Shown: positions 8,601 to 16,817 of the stretch, piece by piece
Layout: the number at the start of each line of letters is the position of its first letter
Position numbering within the stretch: position 1 is the stretch's first letter
Notes under the pieces: model-generated
What the model was told of the DNA's origin: nothing
The model's input: the letters and a program-made list of their open reading frames with translations, nothing else
The model's database searches: none
Translations under genes and position numbers: made by a program
Assembly (NCBI RefSeq): GCF_025753795.1
Contig: NZ_JAOWPS010000001.1
Coordinates: forward strand, 806,001 to 870,000
Direction of reading: 5' to 3'
DNA from: Mesorhizobium sp. YC-39
Lineage (GTDB): Bacteria; Pseudomonadota; Alphaproteobacteria; Rhizobiales; Rhizobiaceae
DNA length: 64,000 bases

Positions 8601-9959
8601 ATGGCTCGAGACCACATGATCCTGAGCGCATTCTTTTTCAACCCGCAGGGCGATCACCGCATGTCATGGCGCCATCCAAGGGCGCCGGGCCGGGAAGTGC
8701 TGGACTTCGACTACTACCGCGAGCTCGTACAGGCGGCAGAGCGCGCCAGGATCGACACGATTTTCGTCGCCGATCACGTCGCAATCTGGGACTCGGTGCA
8801 GAGCGGCATCGCCCACTACGCGAATGCCCGCCTGGAGCCGCTGACGCTGCTGTCTGCTCTTGCCGGCGTGACCAAACACATCGGCCTGATCACCACGGCA
8901 TCGAGCTCCTACAGCGAGCCCTACAATGTGGCGCGCATGTTCGCTTCCCTCGACCATATCAGCAAGGGCAGGGCGTCGTGGAACGTGGTTACCTCCGCAA
9001 TGGACGAGGAGGCCCGCAATTTCGGCCGCGATGGCAATATCGAGCACGCATTCCGCTATGAGCGTGCCACCGAATTCCTCGATATCGTCAAAGCGCTGTG
9101 GGACAGTTGGGAAGACGAGGCCCTGCTTCTCGACAAGGCGTCGGGCTATTTCGCCGACCCCGAAAAGGTCCATGCGATCAATCACAAAGGTCCGCATTTC
9201 AAGGTCCGCGGACCGCTCAACGTCTCGCGGCCGCCGCAGGGTCATCCGCTGATCGTCCAGGCCGGCTCGTCGGAGGACGGCAAGAATTTCGCCACCGCCC
9301 ATGCCGACGTGCACTTCGCCATATTCAGCACCAGGGAAGACGGCATCAAATACCGGGAGGACATCGACGAACGCCTCGCCCGTTATGGCCGCAAGCCAGA
9401 GAGCTTCAAGATCCTGCCGGGGATCCTGCCGATCGTCGCCGCCTCCGAAGCCGAAGGTCGGGAAAGGCAGGATTATCTCCAGACCCTGCTTCCCGATCGG
9501 GTCGGCATCGATCTTCTGTCAAGCTGGAGCGGGGTGGACCTCTCGCAATACCCGCCGGACGGGCCGCTGCCGCCCCTGCCGGACGAGAGCACGTTCAACG
9601 GCGGGCGCACGTCGCTCAACCGGGTCAAGCAGTGGTCGAAGCAGAATCTCAGCCTGCGCGAGATCGCCCGCAAGCTCGCCAACAGCGGTTCGGTGCCGAC
9701 TGTTGTCGGTACGCCCAAACAGATCGCCGACCAGTTGCAGGACTGGTTCGTTTCGGGCGCCGCCGACGGCTTCAACCTGATGTTCCCGCTGCTGCCCGAG
9801 GACTGGACAAACTTTGCCGAACAGGTCGTACCGGAATTGCAGCGCCGGGGCGTCTTCCCGACCGAATACGCGCCGGGAACGCTGCGCGATCGCTTCGGTC
9901 TCGCCCGCCCCGCCAATCGCTTCGCCGAGTTGCGCGACAACGCGCGCGCCGTGTCCTGA
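8601..9959 (+). CDS. FMN-dependent monooxygenase, LLM class, NtaA/SnaA/DszA family
   Basis: The 452-residue protein matches the luciferase-like, FMNH2-dependent oxygenases that cleave C-N or C-S bonds in compounds such as nitrilotriacetate or dibenzothiophene sulfone. Supporting segments are ILSAFFFNPQGDHRMSWRHP at the N-terminus, IDTIFVADHVA, TTASSSYSEPYNVARMFASL, GRASWNVVTS and the C-terminal QIADQLQDWFVSGAADGFNL. The start is firm: GAAGGAGG lies 8 bp before the ATG. It is first in an apparent operon with a DUF427 protein and an ABC importer, so it probably acts on the imported compound. The substrate cannot be read from sequence, and a flavin reductase partner is not encoded here. Confidence 0.9.
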   Translation: MARDHMILSAFFFNPQGDHRMSWRHPRAPGREVLDFDYYRELVQAAERARIDTIFVADHVAIWDSVQSGIAHYANARLEPLTLLSALAGVTKHIGLITTASSSYSEPYNVARMFASLDHISKGRASWNVVTSAMDEEARNFGRDGNIEHAFRYERATEFLDIVKALWDSWEDEALLLDKASGYFADPEKVHAINHKGPHFKVRGPLNVSRPPQGHPLIVQAGSSEDGKNFATAHADVHFAIFSTREDGIKYREDIDERLARYGRKPESFKILPGILPIVAASEAEGRERQDYLQTLLPDRVGIDLLSSWSGVDLSQYPPDGPLPPLPDESTFNGGRTSLNRVKQWSKQNLSLREIARKLANSGSVPTVVGTPKQIADQLQDWFVSGAADGFNLMFPLLPEDWTNFAEQVVPELQRRGVFPTEYAPGTLRDRFGLARPANRFAELRDNARAVS

Positions 9960-9980
9960 ACGCGTATCGAGGAAACCATC

Positions 9981-10757
9981 ATGACCGCCGCGCCAAAACT
10001 CCAGCCCCGCGAAGCGACGGCTCCGCATCTCGTCAATGTCCTGCATAGCCCCAAGCGCGTCCGCGTCAAATTTGACGGCCGCACCATCGCCGACAGCCGC
10101 AACGTCCTGGTGCTTCGCTCCAACCATTTCCTGCCGGTCTATTTCTTCCCGGCGGCGTCGGTCGACCGGTCGCTGCTGAAGCCGTCGAGACATGGGCAGC
10201 AGCACGCGGTCGGCGGCGAAACGAAATACTGGGATCTCGATACGGGTGACAGACGTTCCGCCGACGCGGCCTGGTCTTTTGCAGCACCCCCGGATGAGAA
10301 CCTGTCGCCCTTGGCCGGCCGCATCGCCTTCACCTGGAACGCGGTCGATCAGTGGTTCGAGGAGGATGAGGAGGTCTTCGTCCATGCCCGCGACCCCTAT
10401 GCACGCATCGACGTGCTGCAGAGTTCGAGCCATGTCGAAATATGGTTCGATGGCGAGCCGATCGCCGACAGCCACCGTCCGGTGCTGCTGTTCGAGACCC
10501 ATTTGCCGACGCGTTTCTACCTGCGCCCGGACGATGTCAGGCTGGAGCGGCTGACGGCGTCTGTAACAACGACGCGATGTCCCTACAAGGGCATCGCCTC
10601 TTACTGGTCCGGCCTGCTCAAGGACGGCTCGGTGCATCAGGACATCGCCTGGAGCTACCGCGACCCGATCGCTGAAATGCCGAAGATCAAGGGGCTCATC
10701 GCCTTCTATCCGCAGGCCGTCGACCGCATCCATCTCGACGGCCAGCCCGTCACATAG
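9981..10757 (+). CDS. DUF427 protein, two tandem domains
   Basis: The 258-residue product contains two DUF427 domains. The first is around residues 20-125 (RVRVKFDGRTIADSRNVLVL), and the second, better-conserved one is at about 140-255, with CPYKGIASYWS and IAWSYRDPIAEMPKIKGLIA. DUF427 has no proven biochemical role that I can cite. It starts 21 bp after the monooxygenase and 40 bp before the binding protein, so it belongs to the same uptake-and-oxidation operon. The first copy is degenerate and lacks the CPYKG motif, which suggests an internal duplication followed by divergence. Confidence 0.85.
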   Translation: MTAAPKLQPREATAPHLVNVLHSPKRVRVKFDGRTIADSRNVLVLRSNHFLPVYFFPAASVDRSLLKPSRHGQQHAVGGETKYWDLDTGDRRSADAAWSFAAPPDENLSPLAGRIAFTWNAVDQWFEEDEEVFVHARDPYARIDVLQSSSHVEIWFDGEPIADSHRPVLLFETHLPTRFYLRPDDVRLERLTASVTTTRCPYKGIASYWSGLLKDGSVHQDIAWSYRDPIAEMPKIKGLIAFYPQAVDRIHLDGQPVT

Positions 10758-10796
10758 ACGCATCTTTCAATCGTCATTTCAGACAGGGGTTTCAAC

Positions 10797-12440
10797 ATGA
10801 CCAGACGCAACGATATCGACTTATTTCGTAACCAGTCGGGAGACATCTGGAATGCCGCCGTCGACGAATATCAGGGTGGTTTTCTCAAGCGTCGCGATCT
10901 CCTGAAATATGCCGCGCTGATCGGCCTCACCGGGTTTGCCGCCTCGCAAGGGCTTGGCGCTCCCGGCGTGGCGCGTGCCGCCACCACGGGCGGTACGGTC
11001 CGCGTCGGGCTCGGCCAGCCGACCAAGGCGATCGATCCGGTTTCGGTCACCGATCCGGCCAGCATCGGGGTGATCAGCCAGGTCGGCGAATATTTGATCC
11101 TCGACGATCCGAAGGACGGGCTTCAGCCGAAGCTTGCTTTGTCCTGGGAAGCCAATGAGACAGCCAGCCGCTGGACCTTCAAATTGCGGCAGGGCGTGAA
11201 ATTCCACGATGGCCGCGCGGTCACGGCCAAGGACGTGGTGGCGAGCTTTGAGCGGCTTGTCGATCCGGCCAACGGCTCGTCGGCGCTGTCGGCCTATAAG
11301 GGCATCCTGTCCAAGGGCGGCGCCAAGCTGGTCGATGACGAGACGGTGGCCTTCGATCTCGACGGTCCGAACAGCAACTTTCCCTTCTATGTTTCTTCCG
11401 ACGTCTATAACGCCGTCATCCTGCCGGCCGATTATGCCGGCGATTTCGAGAAAAATTTCAACGGCACCGGCCCGTTCAAGCTCGAATCCTTCCGTCCCAA
11501 GCAGGGTGCGAGCTTCGTGCGCAATCGCGATTACTGGGGCGACAAGGCACTCCCCGACCGGGTCGAGATCAAGTTCTTCGACGACGAGCAGGCCCAGGTG
11601 CTGGCGCTGCAGGCCGGCCAGCTCGACGTCATCCCGAGCACGACGCGCCTGGAACTGGCGATCGAGGGCAATCCCAATTTCAGGATCCTCAGCGTCCAGG
11701 CGAGTTCGCATGACGAGGTGCATCTCAGGACCGACCAGGCGCCCTTCACCGACAAGCGTGTCCGCCGCGCGCTGGCGCTGACCATCGATCGCGAGGCGGT
11801 GGTCAAGGGCCTGCTGAAAGGCCGCGCCATCGCCGGCAACGACACCCCGTTCGCGCCGATCTTCCCCTCGGCTGATCCGTCGGTGCCGCAGCGCAAGCAG
11901 GACATTGCCGAGGCCAAGCGGCTGCTCGGCGAGGCCGGCGTGCCGAACGGCTTCGAGGTGACGCTGACCACCGAGCGCGCCTATGACATTCCCGACTACG
12001 CGGTGCTGATCCAGAACTTCGCCAAGAAGGCCGGCATCGACATCAAGCTCAACGTTCTGCCGCAGGACGCCTACTACGGCTCGGCCACCTTCGGCAGCTC
12101 GCCCTGGCTGGATTCGGTTCTCGGCATCACCGATTTCGGCCACCGTGGCACGCCCGACATCTTCCTCAACGCCACGCTCAAGAGTTCGGGAAGCTGGAAC
12201 GCCGCGCATTTCAACAATCCGGCCTACGATGGCTTGCTGCTCGACTACTCCAAGGCGCGAGACCTCAACGCCCAGCGCCTTGTCGCCGGCAAGATCCAGA
12301 ATCTGCTGCTCGACGAGACGCCGCTGATCATCAGCTACTTCTCGCAATACAGCCGGATAACCAGCACCAAGGTTGAGGGCGTGCGCTTCACCGCGATCTC
12401 GCATCTGCTGCTCGACCGCGTTTCCTTTGTGCAGGCATGA
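10797..12440 (+). CDS. ABC transporter substrate-binding protein, family 5, Tat-exported
   Basis: The 547-residue periplasmic receptor belongs to the peptide/opine/nickel-binding class. Typical segments are WTFKLRQGVKFHDGRAVTAKDVVASFERL and GTGPFKLESF. Instead of a standard Sec leader it has an N-terminal stretch ending in KRRDLLKYAALIGLTGFA (residues 31-48), a twin-arginine (Tat) signal, so it is probably exported folded. It is followed by stem-loops and then two permease genes, the usual order for this importer class. The ligand is unknown; the neighbouring monooxygenase suggests an organic compound used as a nutrient. Confidence 0.93.
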   Translation: MTRRNDIDLFRNQSGDIWNAAVDEYQGGFLKRRDLLKYAALIGLTGFAASQGLGAPGVARAATTGGTVRVGLGQPTKAIDPVSVTDPASIGVISQVGEYLILDDPKDGLQPKLALSWEANETASRWTFKLRQGVKFHDGRAVTAKDVVASFERLVDPANGSSALSAYKGILSKGGAKLVDDETVAFDLDGPNSNFPFYVSSDVYNAVILPADYAGDFEKNFNGTGPFKLESFRPKQGASFVRNRDYWGDKALPDRVEIKFFDDEQAQVLALQAGQLDVIPSTTRLELAIEGNPNFRILSVQASSHDEVHLRTDQAPFTDKRVRRALALTIDREAVVKGLLKGRAIAGNDTPFAPIFPSADPSVPQRKQDIAEAKRLLGEAGVPNGFEVTLTTERAYDIPDYAVLIQNFAKKAGIDIKLNVLPQDAYYGSATFGSSPWLDSVLGITDFGHRGTPDIFLNATLKSSGSWNAAHFNNPAYDGLLLDYSKARDLNAQRLVAGKIQNLLLDETPLIISYFSQYSRITSTKVEGVRFTAISHLLLDRVSFVQA

Positions 12441-12442
12441 TG

Positions 12443-12490
12443 CCCGGACACCGGGATAGGGTTCCATTCCGATTCCATCGGGATGGAACA
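12443..12490. other. Intergenic stem-loops after the binding-protein gene
   Basis: Two hairpins can be drawn between the binding-protein gene and the first permease: CCCGG/CCGGG around 12443-12455, and GTTCCATTC against GGATGGAAC at about 12461-12489 with one mismatch. There is no T-run. Such hairpins often protect the 3' end of a highly expressed binding-protein message rather than end transcription. That role is inferred. Confidence 0.4.
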
Positions 12491-12516
12491 GGCTCCGGGC
12501 AGGGCGGCAAGAACTG

Positions 12517-13476
12517 ATGCTGACCGGCCGCACTCTGTCGGCGCGCCTGGGCACGCTTCTGCTCACGCTGTGGCTGGTCAGCATCCTGGTCTTCTTTGCC
12601 GGGCAGGTTCTGCCCGGCGATGTCGGCCGCGTCATGCTCGGCCCGTTCGCCGATGCGCAAGCGGTTGCGGAACTGAACAAGCGGCTGGGCGCGGACCAGC
12701 CTGTCCTCGTTCAGTACTGGCGCTGGTTCAGCAAGGCGGTCACCGGCGATTTCGGCACGTCGCTGTCGATGCGTGGGCCGGTGGCGCCGTTCGTGCTGGA
12801 AAGCCTCAAGCGCTCCGCTGCCCTCGCCGGCGTCATCCTGGTTTTTCTGCTGCCGCTGGGCATCGGCGCCGGCATCGTCGCCGGGCTCAATCAGGGCCGC
12901 TTCATCGACAGGCTGATCGTGCTCGCGGGCGTTTCCTTCGGCATCGTGCCGGACTTCGTTTCCGGCCTGCTCCTGCTCATTGTCTTCGGCCTGTGGCTGA
13001 ACTGGTTTCCGATATCCGGCGTCGCTCCGGACGGCGCGGGCTTTTGGACCAGCAGCTATTACCTGATACTGTCGGCCCTTCCCCTGGTGCTGAATCTCGC
13101 CGGTTACATCGCCCGGATGACGCGGGCTGGCGTGATCGAGGCGCTGGCCGCTGACTACACCCGCACCGCCGTCCTGAAAGGGCTCGAGCGGCCCGAGATC
13201 ATCGTTCGGCACGTGCTGCGCAATGCGCTTACGCCGACCATCGCGGTCCTTGCGACCCAGACCGGATACATGCTGGGTGGACTTGTGGTGATCGAAGCGC
13301 TGTTCGGCATCCAGGGCCTGGGCAATCTGGTGCTGAACGCCGCCAAGGGGCGGGATTTCCCGATGCTTGAAGCCGGCGTTCTGGTGATGGCGGCGATTTT
13401 CGTGCTGTCGGCAGCAGCGGGCGATCTCGTGCAGGCCCTGCTCGATCCGCGACAACGCCGCCGGAGCCCGTCATGA
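12517..13476 (+). CDS. ABC transporter permease, DppB/OppB type
   Basis: The 319-residue membrane protein is the first of two permeases of the importer. Its cytoplasmic EAA-type loop reads ALAADYTRTAVLKGLERPEI, followed by LRNALTPTIAVLATQ, as in DppB. Several long hydrophobic helices are obvious, including one at residues 10-32. Its last codons overlap the next permease by 4 bp (ATGA), so the two are co-translated. The ATG at 12517 follows GGGCGGCAAGAAC. Confidence 0.92.
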   Translation: MLTGRTLSARLGTLLLTLWLVSILVFFAGQVLPGDVGRVMLGPFADAQAVAELNKRLGADQPVLVQYWRWFSKAVTGDFGTSLSMRGPVAPFVLESLKRSAALAGVILVFLLPLGIGAGIVAGLNQGRFIDRLIVLAGVSFGIVPDFVSGLLLLIVFGLWLNWFPISGVAPDGAGFWTSSYYLILSALPLVLNLAGYIARMTRAGVIEALAADYTRTAVLKGLERPEIIVRHVLRNALTPTIAVLATQTGYMLGGLVVIEALFGIQGLGNLVLNAAKGRDFPMLEAGVLVMAAIFVLSAAAGDLVQALLDPRQRRRSPS

Positions 13477-14354
13477 TGGAGCTGGTGGAGTTTCCCGCGC
13501 CAGCAGGCAGGGCGACCGGCCTGCCGGGCAGGATATGGAATGCTCTGCCGGAGCTGCCGCCGTCTGTCGTGATCGGTTCGACGGTTCTGCTGTTCTGGGT
13601 CGTATGTGCCGTGTTCGGCGATCTGTTCGTTCCCTATGATCCCTATGCCGAGGACTTCCTGGCCATGCTGGCGCCGCCCGACGCCTTGCACTGGTTCGGC
13701 ACCGATCAGCTCGGCCGCGACGTGCTGTCCCGGATCGTCGTCGGCTCGCGCGACATTCTCCTGGTTGCGCCGCTGGCGACACTGGCCGGCGTCGCCAGCG
13801 GTACTGTCATCGGGCTTGTGCTCGGCTATTTCGATGGACTGGTCGACGTCGTCGGCGCGCGGCTTCTCGACACGCTCATGGCATTTCCCTTCATCGTTCT
13901 GGTCACCATGACGCTGGTCGCGATCGGCCCGTCGAACTTTACCGTCATTCTGGTGATCGGCATTGCCTATGCGCCGCTTGTGGCGAGGACCGTTCGCGCC
14001 GCCGTGCGCGAGCAGCGCGAGCGCGACTATGTCAGCGCCGCCCGGCTTGGCGGCGAAAGTACCTTTGGCATCATGTTCCTGGAGATCCTGCCCAATGTCA
14101 GGGAAACGATCCTCATCGAGCTCGTCACCCGGTTGGGATATGCGTTCTTTTCCATCGCCACGCTGAGCTTTCTTGGCCTGGGCATACAGCCCCCATCCGC
14201 CGATTGGGGGCTGGCCATTGCCGACGGCTACGGCTTTCTCGCCGGTGGGAAATGGTGGGTCGTGGTCTTCAACTCCGGCGCGATTATTTCCCTGGTCATG
14301 GCGACAAACCTCATCGCGCAAGGCATAGGCGCCTTTGAGAACGGCGATAGGTAG
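13473..14354 (+). CDS. ABC transporter permease, DppC/OppC type
   Basis: The 293-residue second permease has the DppC hallmarks: HWFGTDQLGRDVLSRIVVGSR near residue 70, and the coupling loop ERDYVSAARLGGEST. It forms the membrane channel with the preceding DppB-like protein and uses the double ATPase at 6.6-8.4 kb. It is the last gene of the operon; the 210 bp that follow contain a repeat element. Confidence 0.92.
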   Translation: MMELVEFPAPAGRATGLPGRIWNALPELPPSVVIGSTVLLFWVVCAVFGDLFVPYDPYAEDFLAMLAPPDALHWFGTDQLGRDVLSRIVVGSRDILLVAPLATLAGVASGTVIGLVLGYFDGLVDVVGARLLDTLMAFPFIVLVTMTLVAIGPSNFTVILVIGIAYAPLVARTVRAAVREQRERDYVSAARLGGESTFGIMFLEILPNVRETILIELVTRLGYAFFSIATLSFLGLGIQPPSADWGLAIADGYGFLAGGKWWVVVFNSGAIISLVMATNLIAQGIGAFENGDR

Positions 14355-14435
14355 GCGGAACCGCTCCCACCGCTGCTCCTGACGCTTACCAGCCGTTTAC
14401 GACCGTGGGCTACCAACGTCCTTGTTCGATTCGTA

Positions 14436-14539
14436 TGCGCGTGACCCCGAAAATCGGAATCGATTTTTGGAAAGGATCATGCGCAAAACAAAAGTGCTAC
14501 AGCGTCCTTTGCGCGTCCAAAGGACGCGCGGCGCTGTAG
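14436..14539 (+). repeat. Palindromic repeat R1, copy A
   Basis: This about 104-bp element contains GACCCCGAAAATCGGAATCG, then GGATCATGCGCAAAACAAAA, and ends in nested hairpins: CTACAGCG at 14497-14504 pairs with CGCTGTAG at 14532-14539, with GTCCTTT/AAAGGAC inside. A reverse-oriented relative lies at 30577-30660. It is open in one frame (the translation would contain DPENRNRF), but I regard that as fortuitous here. Confidence 0.8.
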
Positions 14540-14565
14540 ACAGGAACGGTGGGACAGGGAACGGC

Positions 14566-15051
14566 ATGAGCAAGGCTCTCACTTCATTCGCGCTGGTCGC
14601 CGTGCTGACGGCTTTGCTGATGGCGCTGAGCCTGGCAGTGGCCAGGCATGGCTATCCCTATGGCGCGATCGGCGCCAAACGCCTCGACGACATTGCCGAC
14701 GCCGGAATTTTCATCCCACTTGCCGCCGTGTATTTCTTCAGCGCGCTGCTGATGATGATCCTGCCCATCAGGGCCGCCAGCATCGTTCTGACAAATGCTG
14801 CGGATGCCATCTTCTGGACGGTGATTGTGTTGTTCGCGACGATCATCGGTTGCCTCGCGGCCAGATGGGCTTTCGGTCAGGGCGGCGTCCTGGCGGCGCT
14901 GCTGAACTGGCGCTTCCTTTTCGTCGCGGCCGTCGTGGCCTGCCATCTCTTCATGAATGAGCTGCGGCGCAATATCCTGCTGAGAAGCCTGTTCTTTGTT
15001 ATCTTCGCCGCGGCGACGCTGGCCTGCCTGTTCTGGTCCTTCGCGATCTGA
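14566..15051 (+). CDS. Small integral membrane protein of unknown function
   Basis: I do not recognise this 161-residue protein. About five hydrophobic helices are visible: LALVAVLTALLMALSLAVA-like near 8-27, then near 46-68, 75-97, 105-122 and 130-150. The open frame extends 144 bp further upstream, but that part is the R1 repeat. ATG 14566 (MSKALTSF) with AGGGA just upstream is the better start. It stands alone between the importer operon and the aldehyde dehydrogenase gene, on the same strand as both. Confidence 0.7.
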   Translation: MSKALTSFALVAVLTALLMALSLAVARHGYPYGAIGAKRLDDIADAGIFIPLAAVYFFSALLMMILPIRAASIVLTNAADAIFWTVIVLFATIIGCLAARWAFGQGGVLAALLNWRFLFVAAVVACHLFMNELRRNILLRSLFFVIFAAATLACLFWSFAI

Positions 15052-15234
15052 CCGGCACAGATCTCGTCCGACCCTCCAGTGCGATACGCAACGGGGTTTC
15101 ACCGGCTCGCTTCATAGGCTACCGGTGAGCGATTTGACACGCCCCACTCTGCCGCTATTTGTCTGATAAATGACTTGGGCGATGGATGACTGGGTGTTAA
15201 ATGACCCATCAGTGAACCACCACAAGGAAAGACC

Positions 15235-16674
15235 ATGACCCTGTTTCGAAAGAATCTCATCGATGGCGAGTGGGTGGGCGAGCCCGGCTCCAAAAATATC
15301 AATCCCTCGAATACAGGCGATGTCGTCGGTGAATATGCTTCCGCTGGCGCTGAGCAGGCCCGGCAAGCCATTGCTGCGGCGAAAGCGGCGTTTGCGGCAT
15401 GGTCACGTTCCGGCCCGCTGACACGCCATGCAGTATTGAGGAAGGCATCGGACGAGATCACCGCGCGGAAAGATGAAATCGGCCGGTCTCTGGCGCGCGA
15501 AGAAGGCAAGACGCTGGCCGAGGGCATCGGCGAGACCGTGCGCGCCGCCCAGATATTCGATTTCTTCGCAGGCGAGACGCTGCGCCTGTCGGGCGAACTG
15601 GTTCCGAGCGTGCGGCCGGGAGTCGGAGTCGAGATCACGCGCGAAGCGGTTGGCGTCGTCGGCATCATCACGCCATGGAATTTCCCGATCGCGATTCCCG
15701 CGTGGAAGATCGCCCCGGCGCTGGCCCACGGCAACACCATCGTCTTCAAGCCGGCCGAGCTGGTCCCTGAGAGCGCCTGGACCATTGTCGACATCCTGCA
15801 TCGCGCCGGCCTGCCCAAGGGTGTGCTCAATCTCGTCATGGGCAAGGGTTCGGTGGTCGGTCAGGCCTTGCTCGACAGTCCCGATCTCAATGCCATCACC
15901 TTCACCGGCTCTGTCGGCACCGGCAAGCGTGTCGCCGCCGCCAGCGTCGAGCACATGCGCAAGTTCCAGCTCGAAATGGGCGGCAAGAACCCGCTCGTCG
16001 TGCTCGACGATGCCGACCTTGGCACGGCGGTTGACTGCGCGCTCAATGGCGCCTTCTTCTCGACCGGCCAGCGCTGCACGGCATCGTCCCGGCTGATCGT
16101 GACCGACGCCATTCACGATCGTTTCGTCGAGGCGCTGAAAGACCGCATGAGCAAGCTGGTCATTGGCGATGCCCTCGATGCGAAAACCCAGATCGGTCCC
16201 GTCGTCGACGGCAGCCAGCTGAAACAGGACGAGGATTACATCGCCCTCGGCCGCAAGGAAGGCGCCGATCTCGCTTTCGGCGGCGAGCGGCTCGATCGCG
16301 AAACGCCCGGTTTCTACCTGCAGCCGGCGCTGTTCACCGGAGCCAGCAACGCGATGCGCATTTCACGCGAGGAGATCTTCGGGCCTGTCGCCAGCGTCAT
16401 CCGTGTCAAGGACTATGATGAGGCGCTCGCCGTGGCCAACGACACGCCTTTCGGATTGACCTCGGGCATCTGCACCTCGAGCCTCAAGCACGCCACGCAT
16501 TTCAAGCGCAATTCGGAGGCCGGCATGGTGATGGTCAACCTGCCGACGGCAGGCGTCGATTTCCATGTTCCCTTCGGTGGCCGCAAGGGATCGAGCTATG
16601 GCCCGCGCGAACAAGGCCGCTATGCAGCGGAATTCTATACCACTGTGAAAACCGCCTATACATTTGCCGGCTAA
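15235..16674 (+). CDS. NAD(P)-dependent aldehyde dehydrogenase (alpha-ketoglutaric semialdehyde dehydrogenase-like)
   Basis: The 479-residue enzyme has full aldehyde dehydrogenase signatures: PWNFPIAIPAWKIAPAL, the general base in LEMGGKNP (Glu247), FTGSVGTGKRVA and the catalytic Cys281 in GQRCTASSRLIV. The style is close to 2,5-dioxovalerate (alpha-ketoglutaric semialdehyde) and succinate semialdehyde dehydrogenases, which finish oxidative pentose or uronate pathways. The SDR on the other strand could belong to such a pathway, but exact substrate is inferred. AAGGAAAG precedes the ATG. An imperfect palindrome (TGGGT...ACCCA, 15191-15208) lies just before the gene and might be an operator. 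Confidence 0.9.
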   Translation: MTLFRKNLIDGEWVGEPGSKNINPSNTGDVVGEYASAGAEQARQAIAAAKAAFAAWSRSGPLTRHAVLRKASDEITARKDEIGRSLAREEGKTLAEGIGETVRAAQIFDFFAGETLRLSGELVPSVRPGVGVEITREAVGVVGIITPWNFPIAIPAWKIAPALAHGNTIVFKPAELVPESAWTIVDILHRAGLPKGVLNLVMGKGSVVGQALLDSPDLNAITFTGSVGTGKRVAAASVEHMRKFQLEMGGKNPLVVLDDADLGTAVDCALNGAFFSTGQRCTASSRLIVTDAIHDRFVEALKDRMSKLVIGDALDAKTQIGPVVDGSQLKQDEDYIALGRKEGADLAFGGERLDRETPGFYLQPALFTGASNAMRISREEIFGPVASVIRVKDYDEALAVANDTPFGLTSGICTSSLKHATHFKRNSEAGMVMVNLPTAGVDFHVPFGGRKGSSYGPREQGRYAAEFYTTVKTAYTFAG

Positions 16675-16705
16675 CCAAATTCGGCAGTATCGCGCACGGA
16701 TCAGG

Positions 16706-16737
16706 CAGGCCGGAAGGCATTAAAAAATGCCGGCCTG
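16706..16737. terminator. Hairpin between convergent genes, possible bidirectional terminator
   Basis: CAGGCCGG at 16706-16713 pairs perfectly with CCGGCCTG at 16730-16737, and an alternative inner hairpin GGCATT-AAAA-AATGCC is nested in it. It lies between the stops of the aldehyde dehydrogenase and the glucoamylase-like gene. There is no T-tract on either side, so intrinsic termination is uncertain. Confidence 0.4.
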
Positions 16738-16817
16738 ACCTGGCTCGCCGCGGCCAAGCCACTATAGATCCTTGATCAGGCCGCTGTCGCTGTGGTCGAC
16801 CGGCAAAGCCATGGCCA

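Noticed and set aside
10821..12680. 619-codon open frame on the minus strand
   Set aside because: It lies antisense to the substrate-binding protein gene and has no domain pattern; a GC-rich shadow.
14422..14565. N-terminal extension of the small membrane protein
   Set aside because: This part is the R1 repeat and ATG 14566 has the better ribosome site.
16706..16737. Firm rho-independent terminator
   Set aside because: The hairpin is good but no T-run follows on either strand, so only a tentative call is kept.
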